A stretch of 18,607 nucleotides of DNA from Lachnospiraceae bacterium (GTDB lineage Bacteria; Bacillota_A; Clostridia; Lachnospirales; Lachnospiraceae), in assembly GCA_004556565.1 (NCBI GenBank), contig SFGN01000051.1, positions 1-18,607 of the forward strand, in the 5' to 3' direction. Below are positions 12,854 to 18,607 of the stretch, piece after piece. Position 1 is the stretch's first letter, and the number at the start of each line of letters is the position of its first letter. The notes beneath the pieces were generated by a model, which was given only the letters and a program-made list of their open reading frames with translations, was not told where the DNA came from and did not search any database. The position numbers were made by a program, and so were the translations under genes.

Positions 12854-13786
12854 ATGCCAATACGAGTTCAAAATGATTTACCGGTGAGAGAAATACTGGA
12901 GCGGGAAAATATTTTCGTTATGGATGAAGACAGGGCTACGCATCAGCAGATCCGGCCGATCCGGATAGGGCTTCTCAATCTGATGCCGCTCAAGGAGGAT
13001 ACAGAGCTTCAGATTCTACGGTCACTTTCAAATACACCGCTGCAGATAGATGTAACTTTTGTACGCGTGGGAAGTCATGTATCAAAGAATACATCTACCA
13101 GTCACATACTTAAGTTTTATGAGAAGTTTGAGGATATAAAAAAATATAAATTTGACGGATTTATCATTACGGGGGCGCCGGTAGAGCAGATCCCGTTTGA
13201 AGAGGTGGATTACTGGGAAGAGCTGGAAGAAATCATGGACTGGACTGTGACGAATGTCACATCCACCATTCATCTGTGCTGGGGGGCACAGGCCGGGCTT
13301 TACCATCATTACGGGATAAATAAAGTACAGCTTCCGGAAAAGAAATTTGGTGTGTTCCGCCATCGGGTACGCAACCGTAAGATTCCGTTAGTAAGAGGAT
13401 TTGACGATGTATTCTATGCGCCGCATTCCCGCCACACAGATGTCCCTCAGGAACTTCTTGAAGCGGACGACAGGATTATGATTCTCGCCGATTCCGAAGA
13501 GGCCGGAGTCTTTCTGTGTATGGCAAAAGAAGGACGCCAGATTTTTATAATGGGACATCCGGAATATGACAGAGTGACTCTGGATCAGGAATACAAACGT
13601 GATCTTGGGAAAGGGATGGATATCCAGATGCCATATAATTATTATCAGGATGACAATCCGGATATCAGACCGCTTCTTACCTGGCGTGCACATGCTAATG
13701 CTATTTACTCGAATTGGGTAAATTATTATGTGTATCAGGTTACGCCGTTTGATTTATATGGCACTCCCGACTTTACAAAGAAATAA
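12854..13786 (+). CDS. metA: Homoserine O-acetyltransferase (MetA type)
   Basis: It acylates homoserine, the entry to methionine synthesis. The 310-aa protein has the family length. The catalytic Cys142 sits in HLCWGAQAG, and His235 and Glu237 in GHPEYD. Position 111 is Glu (TGAPVE): in characterised MetA enzymes Glu111 goes with acetyl-CoA use and Gly111 with succinyl-CoA, so I predict acetyltransferase activity, although databases often label such genes O-succinyltransferase. It starts two bases after the permease stop, with AAAGGGG inside the preceding gene. The stop codon falls in a 21-bp tandem repeat. No other methionine genes are in the window, and no SAM riboswitch was recognised ahead of the operon. 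Confidence 0.95.
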   Translation: MPIRVQNDLPVREILERENIFVMDEDRATHQQIRPIRIGLLNLMPLKEDTELQILRSLSNTPLQIDVTFVRVGSHVSKNTSTSHILKFYEKFEDIKKYKFDGFIITGAPVEQIPFEEVDYWEELEEIMDWTVTNVTSTIHLCWGAQAGLYHHYGINKVQLPEKKFGVFRHRVRNRKIPLVRGFDDVFYAPHSRHTDVPQELLEADDRIMILADSEEAGVFLCMAKEGRQIFIMGHPEYDRVTLDQEYKRDLGKGMDIQMPYNYYQDDNPDIRPLLTWRAHANAIYSNWVNYYVYQVTPFDLYGTPDFTKK

Positions 13787-13831
13787 TTGTGGTTTACAAG
13801 GAAATAATTGTGGCTTACAGAAAAATAATCG
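13772..13831. repeat. 21-bp tandem repeat spanning metA stop codon
   Basis: TTTACAAAGAAATAATTGTGG (13772-13792) and TTTACAAGGAAATAATTGTGG (13793-13813) differ at one base. A degenerate partial third copy runs to about 13831. The first copy contains the metA stop; the second repeats the same codons and stop in frame. It looks like slippage duplication of the gene end. Confidence 0.8.
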
Positions 13832-13882
13832 AAAATGATTCGGAAGGGATGATTTTCGCAGCAGATTGTGAGGAAAAAGCAG

Positions 13883-14395
13883 ATGAAAAGAATAGCAAAA
13901 TTCCATAAAGTCAGCGAGGCTCAGTTCGTGAAGGACTGGACGGAAACTTTTGGGATGCAGGATAAAGAAGAATTAAAAGATATTTATGAATCAATACAGC
14001 TCCCGAAAAGAGCTACGTCGGGTTCGGCAGGGTATGACTTTTATTCGCCGCTGATTATTTCGCTCGAACCGGGAGAGACAATAAAAATACCGACCGGAAT
14101 CCGTGTGGAGATGGAAGAGGGATGGGTGTTGAAATGCTATCCCAGAAGCGGACTGGGTTTTAAATACCGTCTTCAGATGAATAATACAGTGGGAATTATT
14201 GACAGTGATTACTTTTACTCAGATAACGAAGGTCATATTTTTGCAAAAATTACGAACGACACGAATGAAGACAAAACTGTGGAGATTCAGCCGGGAGAAG
14301 GTTTTATGCAGGGGATTTTTGTAGAATATGGAATTACGGTCGATGATGATGTGACAGCAGCCAGAAACGGCGGATTTGGAAGCACAACGAAATGA
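13883..14395 (+). CDS. dut: dUTP diphosphatase (trimeric dUTPase)
   Basis: It hydrolyses dUTP to dUMP and pyrophosphate, keeping uracil out of DNA and supplying dTMP synthesis. All five trimeric dUTPase motifs are visible in the 170-aa chain: SAGYDFYSP (48-56), PRSGLGFK (87-94), GIIDSDYF (104-111, catalytic Asp), GEGFMQGIF (138-146) and RNGGFGSTTK (161-170). An N-terminal extension of about 40 residues (IAKFHKVSEAQFVKDW onward) makes it longer than the usual 140-150 aa. The ATG at 13883 is preferred, nine bases after GAGG; an in-frame GTG at 13868 has no ribosome site. It lies about 100 bases after metA, with no clear terminator between, so read-through is possible. A chromosomal rather than phage origin is suggested by the neighbours. 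Confidence 0.93.
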   Translation: MKRIAKFHKVSEAQFVKDWTETFGMQDKEELKDIYESIQLPKRATSGSAGYDFYSPLIISLEPGETIKIPTGIRVEMEEGWVLKCYPRSGLGFKYRLQMNNTVGIIDSDYFYSDNEGHIFAKITNDTNEDKTVEIQPGEGFMQGIFVEYGITVDDDVTAARNGGFGSTTK

Positions 14396-14457
14396 AAGCA
14401 ATCAGGCTTCTGTGAAAATATAATAAGCATAGAAAAGAATAATAATAGTATTTCTGG

Positions 14458-14502
14458 AAACCCTATTCTTACTGTGATCAAAACGCAGAAAGGACAGGGT
14501 TT
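14458..14502 (+). promoter_or_regulatory. Hairpin enclosing ribosome site of germination gene
   Basis: AAACCCT (14458-14464) pairs perfectly with AGGGTTT (14496-14502), just before the ATG at 14505. The Shine-Dalgarno AAAGGA (14489-14494) is in the loop and may pair partly with TTCT (14466-14469). It could modulate translation; this is structural inference only. Confidence 0.35.
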
Positions 14503-14504
14503 TT

Positions 14505-15872
14505 ATGATTAAGAAAAACAGGAAACAGATAAGCCGGGAGTTTAAAGACAATATTGCATACATGGATACAATACTGCCAGTGAAGGAAAGCTTTGATATT
14601 ATAAGGCGAGATATCCGAATCGGCGGGAAGGATGCGGTGTTTTATTTTATAGATGGTTTTACAAAAGATGAAACTATGCTAAAAATTATGGATTCGATGA
14701 TGGGTATCAGCGAAAAAGATATGCCGGAGGATGCTACCATGTTTACCAGACAGTGTCTTCCTTATGTCGAGTCAGATGTCATTTCATCATTTGATGAAAT
14801 TATCCGCAATGTCCTTTCAGGTGTAACCTGTATGTTTATTGACGGATATTCTGCCGCAATCGCAATTGACTGCCGGACTTATCCGGCCAGAAGTGTCGAA
14901 GAACCGGAAAAAGATAAATCACTTCGTGGATCGAGGGACGGTTTTGTGGAGACCATTGTGTTTAATACGGCAATGATGAGAAGAAGAATCAGAAGCCCTA
15001 AGCTGGTGATGGAGATGACAGAAGCAGGACAGTCTTCCCGGACAGATATCGCTGTCTGTTATATGCAGGACAGAGTAGACGAGGAGCTGCTTCAAAATGT
15101 GAAAAACAGGATCGAAAGCCTGGAAATTGATGATCTGAGAATGAATACCCAGAGTCTTGCGGATGCTCTTTTTAAAAGGAAATGGTTTAATCCGTTCCCG
15201 AAATTTAAGTTTACGGAACGGCCGGACACAGCCGCCGCTTGCCTTTTGGAGGGCAAAGTTGTCATCCTGATTGACAATTCCCCGTCCGCCTTGATTTTGC
15301 CTACATCTATCTATGACATGGTAGAAGAGGCGAATGATTATTACTTCCCGAAAGTGACAGGAATTTATCTGAAAGCATCCCGGGGCATTATTACAGTCGG
15401 GACAGTATTTCTGACGCCGGTTTATCTGCTGCTGATGCAGAACATCAACTGGATTCCGAAAGGTCTTGAATTCATCATTCAGAGGGAGCAGGCAAACGTA
15501 CCTTTGATCTGGCAGCTTCTGATTCTGGAATTATCTATAGACGGCCTGAGACTCGCAGCATTGAATACACCAAGCATGCTCAGCACACCGCTGAGTGTGA
15601 TTGCCGGCATTGTAATGGGTGAATTTTCCGTTTCTTCCGGATGGTTTGACTCCAATGTAATGCTTTATATGGCGGTTGTTTCGGTGGCAAACTATACCCA
15701 GCCTAACTTCGAGCTTGGCTATGCATTAAAATTCATGAGAATGATGCTCCTGGTTCTGACTGCATTATTCAATCTGACCGGATTTATAGCAGGCTGTATT
15801 TTGATATTATGTTTCCTGGCATTTAACAAGACATTATCCGGACGGAATTATTTAAATATTAAATTAAACTGA
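14505..15872 (+). CDS. Spore germination protein, GerA/SpoVAF family
   Basis: GerA-family A subunits sit in the inner spore membrane and take part in nutrient-triggered germination; SpoVAF relatives act with SpoVA. The 455-aa product has the long hydrophilic N-domain (about 1-290) with the family core SLRGSRDGFVETIVFNTAMMRRRI and DIAVCYMQDRVDEELLQNVKNRIESLEIDD. About five hydrophobic segments follow from residue 300 (GIITVGTVFLTPVYLLLM onward). It is slightly shorter than typical 480-500-aa members, missing part of the usual C-terminal tail. No gerB, gerC or spoVA gene is adjacent, so it is an orphan. The SpoVAF-type assignment rests on the N-terminal pattern KESFDIIRRDIRIGGKDAVFYFIDGFTKDE split over 26-55 and is tentative. 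The Shine-Dalgarno AAAGGA lies inside a hairpin. Confidence 0.88.
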   Translation: MIKKNRKQISREFKDNIAYMDTILPVKESFDIIRRDIRIGGKDAVFYFIDGFTKDETMLKIMDSMMGISEKDMPEDATMFTRQCLPYVESDVISSFDEIIRNVLSGVTCMFIDGYSAAIAIDCRTYPARSVEEPEKDKSLRGSRDGFVETIVFNTAMMRRRIRSPKLVMEMTEAGQSSRTDIAVCYMQDRVDEELLQNVKNRIESLEIDDLRMNTQSLADALFKRKWFNPFPKFKFTERPDTAAACLLEGKVVILIDNSPSALILPTSIYDMVEEANDYYFPKVTGIYLKASRGIITVGTVFLTPVYLLLMQNINWIPKGLEFIIQREQANVPLIWQLLILELSIDGLRLAALNTPSMLSTPLSVIAGIVMGEFSVSSGWFDSNVMLYMAVVSVANYTQPNFELGYALKFMRMMLLVLTALFNLTGFIAGCILILCFLAFNKTLSGRNYLNIKLN

Positions 15873-15925
15873 CACAGTAATTCTTAAAATTCGCATAAAA
15901 CTCTTGATTTTTTAACAGGTATGCC

Positions 15926-15946
15926 GTAACATGGATGTGCTGTTAC
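15926..15946. promoter_or_regulatory. Small palindrome upstream of degV
   Basis: GTAACA (15926-15931) and TGTTAC (15941-15946) form a 6-bp inverted repeat with a 9-base spacer, in the 123-bp gap before degV. It may be an operator or leader hairpin. No strong promoter could be placed next to it. Confidence 0.3.
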
Positions 15947-15995
15947 ATGGTATTTAAAACTATATAACGTATCTTATTGTTAGGAGGAGTTTCGG

Positions 15996-16865
15996 ATGAG
16001 AGATTATGTGATTACTGTAAACAGTACGGTTGATTTGCCGATAGAATGGCTGGAGGAAAGAAATGTTAAAGTTATACCGTTGAAATATACAATTGACAAT
16101 CAGACTTATACGGATATGGAAGGATTGAGCGCAAAAGAGTTTTTCGCGAAGCTGCGGGAAGGTAAGATGGCTGAGACATCCCAGGTTAATCCGGAGGAAG
16201 CGAGAAGCTATCTGGAACCGTTTCTGAAGAAAGGTAAGGATATTCTTCACTTGGGATTTTCTTCTGCATTAAGCGGAACATTAAACAGTATGAGAATTGC
16301 AGGGGAGGAGCTTTCCGAACAATATCCGGAAGCGAAAATTATAATTGTCGACACGCTGTGTGCGTGCCTTGGTGAAGGTCTTTTGCTGCATCATGTACTG
16401 AAGCAGAAGGCGGCTGGGAAAACAATTGAAGAAGCAGCTCAATGGGCGGAAGAAAATAAACTTCATATCTGTCATAATGTTACTGTGGATGATCTGAATC
16501 ATCTGCAAAGAGGGGGAAGAGTTTCAAAGGCGACGGCTGTTCTCGGAACCCTCGTACAGATTAAGCCTATGATTCATATGGATGATTCCGGAAGCCTCCA
16601 GGTGATCGGTAAAGAAAGGGGCAGGAAAAAGTCGCTGAATAAAATCGTGGAGATGGCACGGCAGCAGATCAAGGGATGGGAAGATAAGAATGACCTCCTC
16701 ATGATTACGCATGGGGACTGCCTTGAAGATGCGGAATACGTCGCAGAGCTTGTACGTAAAACACTGGGTATTGAAAATATATTGATTAATAACATAGGTA
16801 CGGTTATCGGAAGCCATACGGGACCGGGAGTTGTCGCATTGTTCCTGATGGGCGAAAAACGATAA
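15996..16865 (+). CDS. DegV family fatty-acid-binding protein
   Basis: DegV proteins bind a fatty acid; the FakB members present it to FakA for phosphorylation and use in phospholipids. The 289-aa chain covers both DegV lobes: ITVNSTVDLP at the N-terminus, AETSQVNPEE (about 59-68, the TSQ loop), LGFSSALSGT (about 86-95, contacting the carboxylate), LQRGGRVSK (about 168-176) and GSHTGPGVVALF near the end. All expected binding residues are present. The ATG at 15996 follows AGGAGGA. No fakA (DAK-like kinase) is adjacent, so it is either a FakB acting with a remote FakA or a paralogue of unknown ligand. It is convergent with the NSS transporter, with a shared terminator. Confidence 0.92.
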   Translation: MRDYVITVNSTVDLPIEWLEERNVKVIPLKYTIDNQTYTDMEGLSAKEFFAKLREGKMAETSQVNPEEARSYLEPFLKKGKDILHLGFSSALSGTLNSMRIAGEELSEQYPEAKIIIVDTLCACLGEGLLLHHVLKQKAAGKTIEEAAQWAEENKLHICHNVTVDDLNHLQRGGRVSKATAVLGTLVQIKPMIHMDDSGSLQVIGKERGRKKSLNKIVEMARQQIKGWEDKNDLLMITHGDCLEDAEYVAELVRKTLGIENILINNIGTVIGSHTGPGVVALFLMGEKR

Positions 16866-16902
16866 TAATAAGCAGGAACATGGACAATTAACATAAAAAT
16901 CA

Positions 16903-16945
16903 AACAGGAACGGTGAGAAACATGTAGCTCATCGTTCCTGTTATT
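16903..16945. terminator. Bidirectional terminator between degV and NSS transporter
   Basis: The 15-bp stem AACAGGAACGGTGAG/CTCATCGTTCCTGTT (16903-16917 with 16928-16942) has one G-T pair and a 10-base loop. The T tract is better on the minus strand (TGATTTTTATG), so it mainly serves the transporter, but it can also end degV. Confidence 0.85.
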
Positions 16946-17019
16946 ATGCTGAAATATATAATCCGGCATATATTGATTGCGAATTTTAACAGGCGGGTTT
17001 CAAAATAGCGCATATGCCG

Positions 17020-18378
17020 TCAGATCACGAAGATTCCAAGTGCGTTTAAAACGGAACTGATCAGGATAGCAACCAGGATCACAGGAGCAATCCATTTGAT
17101 GATAACTGTAAAAAGCTTCCTGCTCTTGAATCTGGAACCGTCTGACTCCGCCTCGTCAATGACAGCCTGGGGGGTGAGCACAAAACCAATAAAGATACAG
17201 GTTATCAATGCAACGATCGGCATCAGGATGCTGTTGCTGACGAAATCCCATGCGTCAAGAATTGACATCCCAAGCGGCTGTATAAAATCCCACACACCAA
17301 ATCCGAGGGAAGAGGGAATTCCCATCAGAAGGCAGTAAATGAATACAATCAGCGAGGAAACTTTTCTTGACCAGTGAAATCTGTCCATCAGGATAGAAAC
17401 TATAGTTTCCATCAGCGAAATAGCGGAAGTGACTGCCGCAAAAAATACAAGTATGAAGAAGATCGCTCCGAGAACACCGCCGAAAGGCATGCTTGCGAAT
17501 ACTTTCGGGAGAGTAATGAACATCAGACCCGGTCCTGCATTCAGCTCCGAAGGATCCCCGCCGGAAAATGCGAATACCGCAGGCACAATCATAAGCCCTG
17601 CAAAGAATGCGATGCCGGTATCGAAAATCTCAATCTGTCTGACGGAGCTTTCAAGATTGGCGGATTTCTTCATGTAAGAGCCGTATGTGATCATAATGCC
17701 CATGGCAAGTGACATAGAATAGAACAACTGTCCCATTGCGGCCAGAACCGTCTTTATGGAAAAGTCGGACATATGAGGCTGAACATAATAGCGTACACCG
17801 TCCATTGCGCCGTCAATTGTCAATACATAAACAGAAATAATAATCGTCAGGACAACCAGCAGAGGCATCATGATTTGACTTACTTTTTCAATACCTTTTT
17901 CAACGCCCAGGGTAACTACAACGGTGGTGATCGCTGCAAAAACGACAAACCACAATATGGGTTCCCCGACACCGGAAATGAATTCTGTAAAATAAGAACC
18001 GGAAGCAGCTTCATCCATCCCGCCTGTAATAAATACCGAAAAATATTTTATTACCCATCCGCCGATTACGGAATAATAAGGAAAGATGATGACGGGTACA
18101 AGGGATGTGAGTACGCCGAGGAAGCTGAAACGTTTATCAAGGATCGAAAATGCACTGATTGCGCTCAGTCCGCTCTTTCGTCCGATGGCAATTTCTGCAA
18201 TCATCAGTGAAAACCCGAATGTTACTGCCAGAATAAGATAACATAACAGAAAAGTTCCGCCACCGTATCTGGCGGCCAGATACGGGAATCTCCAGATGTT
18301 GCCAAGTCCGACGGCAGATCCTGCAGCCGCCAGTATAAATCCCAGTTTGCTTGTAAAATTACTTCGATTGCTTTTCAT
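17020..18378 (-). CDS. Sodium-dependent NSS family transporter
   Basis: These are LeuT-fold symporters that use the sodium gradient to take up amino acids or amines. The 452-aa chain has 11 hydrophobic helices, the topology of bacterial members such as MhsT and Tyt1 rather than the 12 of LeuT. The signature GSAVGLGNIWRFPY (residues 20-33) in TM1 carries the sodium-site Gly and Asn, RYGGGTF follows, and TM6 has YSMSLAMGIMITYGSYM with the unwound substrate-binding segment. The start is ATG at 18376-18378 (MKSNRSNF); an upstream in-frame start at 18516 would begin in the IS repeat and cross the promoter. The Shine-Dalgarno is weak. A perfect palindrome overlaps the -10, implying repression. The substrate is not predictable; aromatic or branched amino acids are usual. 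Confidence 0.93.
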   Translation of the reverse strand: MKSNRSNFTSKLGFILAAAGSAVGLGNIWRFPYLAARYGGGTFLLCYLILAVTFGFSLMIAEIAIGRKSGLSAISAFSILDKRFSFLGVLTSLVPVIIFPYYSVIGGWVIKYFSVFITGGMDEAASGSYFTEFISGVGEPILWFVVFAAITTVVVTLGVEKGIEKVSQIMMPLLVVLTIIISVYVLTIDGAMDGVRYYVQPHMSDFSIKTVLAAMGQLFYSMSLAMGIMITYGSYMKKSANLESSVRQIEIFDTGIAFFAGLMIVPAVFAFSGGDPSELNAGPGLMFITLPKVFASMPFGGVLGAIFFILVFFAAVTSAISLMETIVSILMDRFHWSRKVSSLIVFIYCLLMGIPSSLGFGVWDFIQPLGMSILDAWDFVSNSILMPIVALITCIFIGFVLTPQAVIDEAESDGSRFKSRKLFTVIIKWIAPVILVAILISSVLNALGIFVI

Positions 18379-18408
18379 AGACTTCTCTTTTACCTTTCGT
18401 GAAAATAA

Positions 18409-18426
18409 GCTGTGGTATGACACAGC
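18409..18426 (-). promoter_or_regulatory. Stem-loop at 5' end of transporter mRNA
   Basis: GCTGTG and CACAGC (18409-18414, 18421-18426) form a 6-bp stem with a 6-base loop, a few bases after the predicted start of the minus-strand transcript. It could stabilise the mRNA 5' end. Confidence 0.35.
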
Positions 18427-18432
18427 GGTATT

Positions 18433-18451
18433 CACATTATGGCATAATGTG
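18433..18451. promoter_or_regulatory. Perfect 19-bp palindrome in transporter promoter
   Basis: CACATTATG (18433-18441) and CATAATGTG (18443-18451) are exact reverse complements around one central base. On the minus strand the palindrome contains the -10 CATAAT (18441-18436). This is a strong candidate operator. The same 9-base half-site occurs in the palindrome ahead of the MocR-type gene. Confidence 0.7.
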
Positions 18452-18464
18452 GACAAAATTACAA
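18436..18464 (-). promoter_or_regulatory. Promoter for NSS transporter
   Basis: On the minus strand TTGTAA (18464-18459), an exact 17-base spacer and CATAAT (18441-18436). The start would be near 18429, giving a leader of about 50 bases. A consensus TTGACA also lies upstream at the IS tip (18516-18511), but with no good -10 at proper spacing. Confidence 0.55.
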
Positions 18465-18509
18465 CGATAATATACGGGAAACTATTATCTGAATTGTTTG
18501 CAAAAAAGT

Positions 18510-18607
18510 GTGTCAAGCATTTTTGAAAATGTCCTAAAATAAGTGAAACATTAGCCCCGTCAATTCGGGGCTGTTTTATTTTGGGAATCCTACTCGGTGA
18601 TGATTAA
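18510..18607. repeat. Right arm of 98-bp perfect terminal inverted repeat (probable IS end)
   Basis: This is the exact reverse complement of 1-98, ending at the same internal base of the repeated element as the left edge. An outward frame ends at TAA (18605-18607), but it is short and I cannot call it a gene. The interpretation is as for the left arm: the tip of an insertion sequence in inverted orientation. Confidence 0.75.
18553..18582 (+). terminator. Outward-reading intrinsic terminator in right repeat arm
   Basis: AGCCCCG (18553-18559) pairs with CGGGGCT (18566-18572), followed by GTTTTATTTT. It is identical to the left-arm hairpin and points out of the window. Confidence 0.7.

Noticed and set aside
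14427..14455. Sigma-G promoter for the germination gene
   Set aside because: GCATA at 14427 resembles a -35, but the sequence at the proper spacing (TATTTC region) does not match the CATnnTA -10 well enough.
18379..18516. 46-residue N-terminal extension of the NSS transporter
   Set aside because: It would start within the IS repeat and cross the promoter and operator. The family starts just before TM1, as the ATG at 18378 does.
1..18607. Composite transposon carrying the whole window as cargo
   Set aside because: The inverted ends alone would allow it, but the cargo is conserved housekeeping (glnS, purA, dtd, dut) in ordinary single-gene units, and no transposase or resistance cargo is visible. 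Two independent IS insertions, or an assembly edge, are simpler.
1..18607. Defence system, CRISPR array, prophage or biosynthetic cluster
   Set aside because: No Cas, nuclease, reverse transcriptase, toxin-antitoxin, capsid or synthase motifs were found, and no regularly spaced repeats.

Overview
This 18.6-kb window looks like chromosomal DNA from a spore-forming Clostridium of the family Lachnospiraceae. The grounds are low-to-moderate GC, strong AGGAGG-type ribosome binding sites, a GlnRS and a PurA with the subfamily motifs I associate with gut Lachnospiraceae, a GerA-family germination protein, a DUF1540 protein and an acetyl-type MetA. The family assignment is inference; the species cannot be told. 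I found no phage, CRISPR array, rRNA, tRNA or complete transposon, and nothing resembling a known or new defence system. Most genes are housekeeping genes in single-gene or two-gene units.

Layout. At 1-98 and 18510-18607 lie the two arms of a perfect 98-bp inverted repeat. Each carries an outward-reading terminator hairpin and looks like the end of a multicopy insertion sequence, so both window edges probably sit in IS copies of opposite orientation. Between them: dtd (-); a 108-aa unknown protein, a Nudix hydrolase and glnS (+, closed by a terminator); a MocR-type regulator (+) convergent with a small membrane-anchored acidic protein (-); cls (+) divergent from the latter; purA (+) convergent with a 72-aa two-helix membrane protein (-); a SEC-C protein with a YdcF-like membrane protein (+, 12 bp apart); a double-DUF1540 protein (+); an AI-2E family permease and metA (+, 2 bp apart); dUTPase (+); an orphan GerA-type germination protein (+); degV (+) convergent with an NSS (sodium:neurotransmitter symporter) family transporter (-).

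How the genes fit together. The window supplies tRNA proofreading and charging (dtd, glnS), nucleotide synthesis and sanitation (purA, dut, Nudix), methionine entry (metA), membrane lipids (cls, degV), amino-acid or amine uptake (NSS) and spore biology (gerA, perhaps DUF1540). The most interesting regulatory signal is a pair of palindromes. A 25-bp one overlaps the predicted -10 of the MocR gene, and a perfect 19-bp one overlaps the predicted -10 of the NSS transporter 15 kb away. They share the half-site CATAATGTG, which suggests, without proving, that the regulator controls both itself and the transporter. Other points of note are the IS ends with inward-facing -35 hexamers, a GlnRS with a non-canonical KMSKS loop, a PurA lacking several canonical IMP-site residues, and a 21-bp repeat that duplicates the metA stop codon.
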